In this document: one piece after another, positions 8,265 through 9,265 of the stretch
Position numbering within the stretch: position 1 is the stretch's first letter
Layout: each line of letters opens with the position of its first letter
From: an uncultured Erysipelotrichaceae bacterium
GTDB lineage: Bacteria; Bacillota_I; Bacilli_A; Erysipelotrichales; Erysipelotrichaceae
Direction of reading: 5' to 3'
DNA length: 9,265 bases
NCBI GenBank assembly: GCA_937902945.1
Contig: CALEMD010000232.1
Span: 1 to 9,265 of the forward strand
Program-made: the position numbers and the translations under genes
Notes under the pieces: model-generated
What the model saw: the letters and a program-made list of their open reading frames with translations, nothing else
Told to the model about the DNA's origin: nothing
Databases searched by the model: none

Positions 8265-8861
8265 ATGAGTCAAGATAATCCAAAGGTCTTTATTTCTTAT
8301 TCATGGGAAGATAATAATCATAAAGCATGGGTAAAACAATTCGCCGATAAACTAATTGAAAATGGTATTGATGCTACACTCGACCAGTATGATTTGACAC
8401 TAGGCGACAGGTTACCCTTATTTATGGAGCAGTCAATTACATCGGCTGATTATGTTCTGGTTATTTGTACTCCGACATATAAAGAAAAATCGGATACCAG
8501 AATTGGCGGTGTAGGATATGAAGGCCATATCATCTCTGCTGAGTTGTTGTCAAAGAATAATGAAAGAAAGTTCATTCCTATTATTAGAAAAGGTACAGCA
8601 GAGACGGCATTACCTAATTGTCTTGCAGGTAAATTGGGAATAGATTTTAGTGAAATAGATAATGAATGCTCGAGCTTTTCAGACCTGCTTACGACGTTGT
8701 ATAGGACAAAGAAAAAACCAACTCTGGGAAAACGCCCAATAATAATTGCTCACAATGATGCTGTAGTTGGAATAAAAAATATTGATGAAGATGAACCTAT
8801 TCATATTTTGGGTATAATCACTGATGAGGTGACAATCCCAAAAATGGACGGGACCAGATGA
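8265..8861 (+). CDS. SEFIR/TIR-type effector, N-terminal part ended by a premature TGA
   Basis: The 198-residue frame begins with a complete SEFIR-type (TIR superfamily) domain: strand A and box 1 VFISYSWED (8-16), LDQYDLTLGDRL (39-50), ADYVLVICTPTYKEKSD (61-77) and GGVGYEGHIISAEL (81-94). E86 or E93 could be the catalytic glutamate expected of an NAD+-cleaving TIR-like enzyme, though I cannot align them by eye. Bacterial SEFIR proteins act in phage defence by depleting NAD+. The start at 8265 follows the methyltransferase stop by six bases; GGAAGGAG at 8244-8251 lies within that gene's last codons, 13 bases away, which is rather long. The frame stops at TGA 8859-8861 just after PKMDGTR, but the same frame continues as clear coding sequence to 9197. 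The truncated product keeps the enzymatic domain and loses the conserved C-terminus. Confidence 0.85.
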   Translation: MSQDNPKVFISYSWEDNNHKAWVKQFADKLIENGIDATLDQYDLTLGDRLPLFMEQSITSADYVLVICTPTYKEKSDTRIGGVGYEGHIISAELLSKNNERKFIPIIRKGTAETALPNCLAGKLGIDFSEIDNECSSFSDLLTTLYRTKKKPTLGKRPIIIAHNDAVVGIKNIDEDEPIHILGIITDEVTIPKMDGTR

Positions 8862-9197
8862 TCTGCGTTATATAAGATACCATTTAGACTGTCAAAATAC
8901 CCATCATTGCTATGGCAGAATCTATTCATTAAAGCATGGAATGAACCGCCGCACTTTTCAACTATGCATCGGCCAGGTATCGCAAGAGTTTATGGTGATG
9001 AAATTATGTTGGATGGTACAACTATCGAAGAAGTTCAAAAATATCATAGAGACACTCTTATACTATGCGTTGACATAGCTAATCAGCAAGAAAAGAAAAT
9101 TATTGAAAATGAAAAGATTCAGAACGAAAGAGAAGAAACTCGTAAGAAGCAACATTACAATAATGTAAAAAATATAGCAGATAACATTAAGTTTTGA
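8862..9197 (+). pseudogene. C-terminal remnant of the SEFIR gene beyond the in-frame TGA
   Basis: Directly after the TGA at 8859-8861, with no frame change, 111 more codons stay open to TGA 9195-9197. They begin SALYKIPFRLSKYPSLLW and include MHRPGIARVYGDEIMLDGTT, then a highly charged helix rich in Lys, Glu and Asn (roughly the last 45 residues). Joined to the first part, the gene would encode 310 residues. From memory, related SEFIR proteins continue through this region as DGTRGSALY, so the TGA seems to replace a glycine codon; GGA to TGA is a single base change. A separate start is unlikely: the first in-frame start codon, TTG 8907, has no Shine-Dalgarno. A sequencing error, a true nonsense mutation or tolerated readthrough would each explain it; mutation or error is likeliest. 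Confidence 0.75.
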
Positions 9198-9265
9198 TAG
9201 AAAGAAAATTGTGGTTCAGTACCAAAAACTGTGTAAGGAATCTGTAGCGGGGTTATAGAGAACAT
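9198..9265. other. Short non-coding tail, possibly leading to a further gene or mobile-element end
   Basis: The last 68 bases contain no complete gene and no terminator hairpin. A G-rich GCGGGG at 9247-9252 followed by AT as the final two bases could be a ribosome binding site with an ATG cut by the window edge, but this cannot be settled. CCAAAAACTGTGTAAGG (about 9221-9237) faintly resembles terminal repeats of IS256-group insertion sequences; this is recollection, not a match I could test. Confidence 0.3.

Noticed and set aside
7865..8273. Two overlapping minus-strand reading frames antisense to the methyltransferase 3' end
   Set aside because: They mirror a frame whose protein sequence is clearly family-like, and their own products look random, so they are shadows.
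8859..8861. TGA read as an amino acid through a reassigned genetic code (glycine or tryptophan)
   Set aside because: The expected residue is glycine, which tempts one towards the code of Gracilibacteria-like lineages, and the TGA-ended regulator and helicase genes would gain only a few residues before a TAG or TAA. But there is no internal TGA in roughly 2,600 codons of the other genes, while GGA and TGG are used freely, so TGA is a stop here.
8859..8905. Selenocysteine insertion at the TGA
   Set aside because: I see no stem-loop of the bacterial selenocysteine type just downstream, and the position appears to be glycine in the family rather than cysteine.
8907..9197. Independent gene starting at TTG 8907
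   Set aside because: No Shine-Dalgarno precedes it, and the open frame extends upstream without a break to the TGA at 8859-8861, so it is the continuation of the SEFIR gene.
1..9265. tRNA, rRNA, CRISPR arrays or long direct repeats
   Set aside because: I looked for cloverleaf signatures, regularly spaced repeats and long duplicated stretches and saw none.

Overview
The window (about 40% G+C by eye) reads as an accessory defence island from a low-G+C Gram-positive bacterium, most likely a gut-type member of the Bacillota. The grounds are A/T-rich codon use, purine-rich Shine-Dalgarno sites and a consensus-like sigma-A -10 box. I cannot name the genus. The standard stop code fits: no in-frame TGA occurs in roughly 2,600 codons of the three intact genes.

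Layout. Positions 1-114 hold the 5' end of an unrecognised minus-strand gene that runs off the left edge. Positions 115-394 are a divergent A/T-rich intergenic region with a promoter and two short dyads. A plus-strand, apparently co-transcribed block follows: a 72-residue Cro/CI-type regulator (395-613), a 946-residue SNF2-type helicase most like DrmD of class 1 DISARM (652-3492), and a 1589-residue adenine-N6 DNA methyltransferase most like DrmMI (3489-8258, ATGA overlap with the helicase). Last comes a SEFIR/TIR-type gene (8265-9197) split by an in-frame TGA at 8859-8861. The final 68 bases hold no complete gene.

How the genes may work together. The regulator probably controls the operon. 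The methyltransferase would mark self DNA and the helicase would sense or translocate on unmarked DNA. No nuclease is visible in either large protein. In this window the only candidate effector is the SEFIR protein, a fold whose bacterial defence members are linked to NAD+ depletion and abortive infection. The canonical DISARM genes drmA, drmB and drmC are not present here; they could lie beyond 9265.

Two signs of recent evolution stand out. Codon use inside the methyltransferase changes sharply just after its NPPW motif, suggesting that the C-terminal, probably specificity-determining, part has a different history. The SEFIR gene carries a nonsense codon, so the candidate effector may be switched off while the methyltransferase stays intact.
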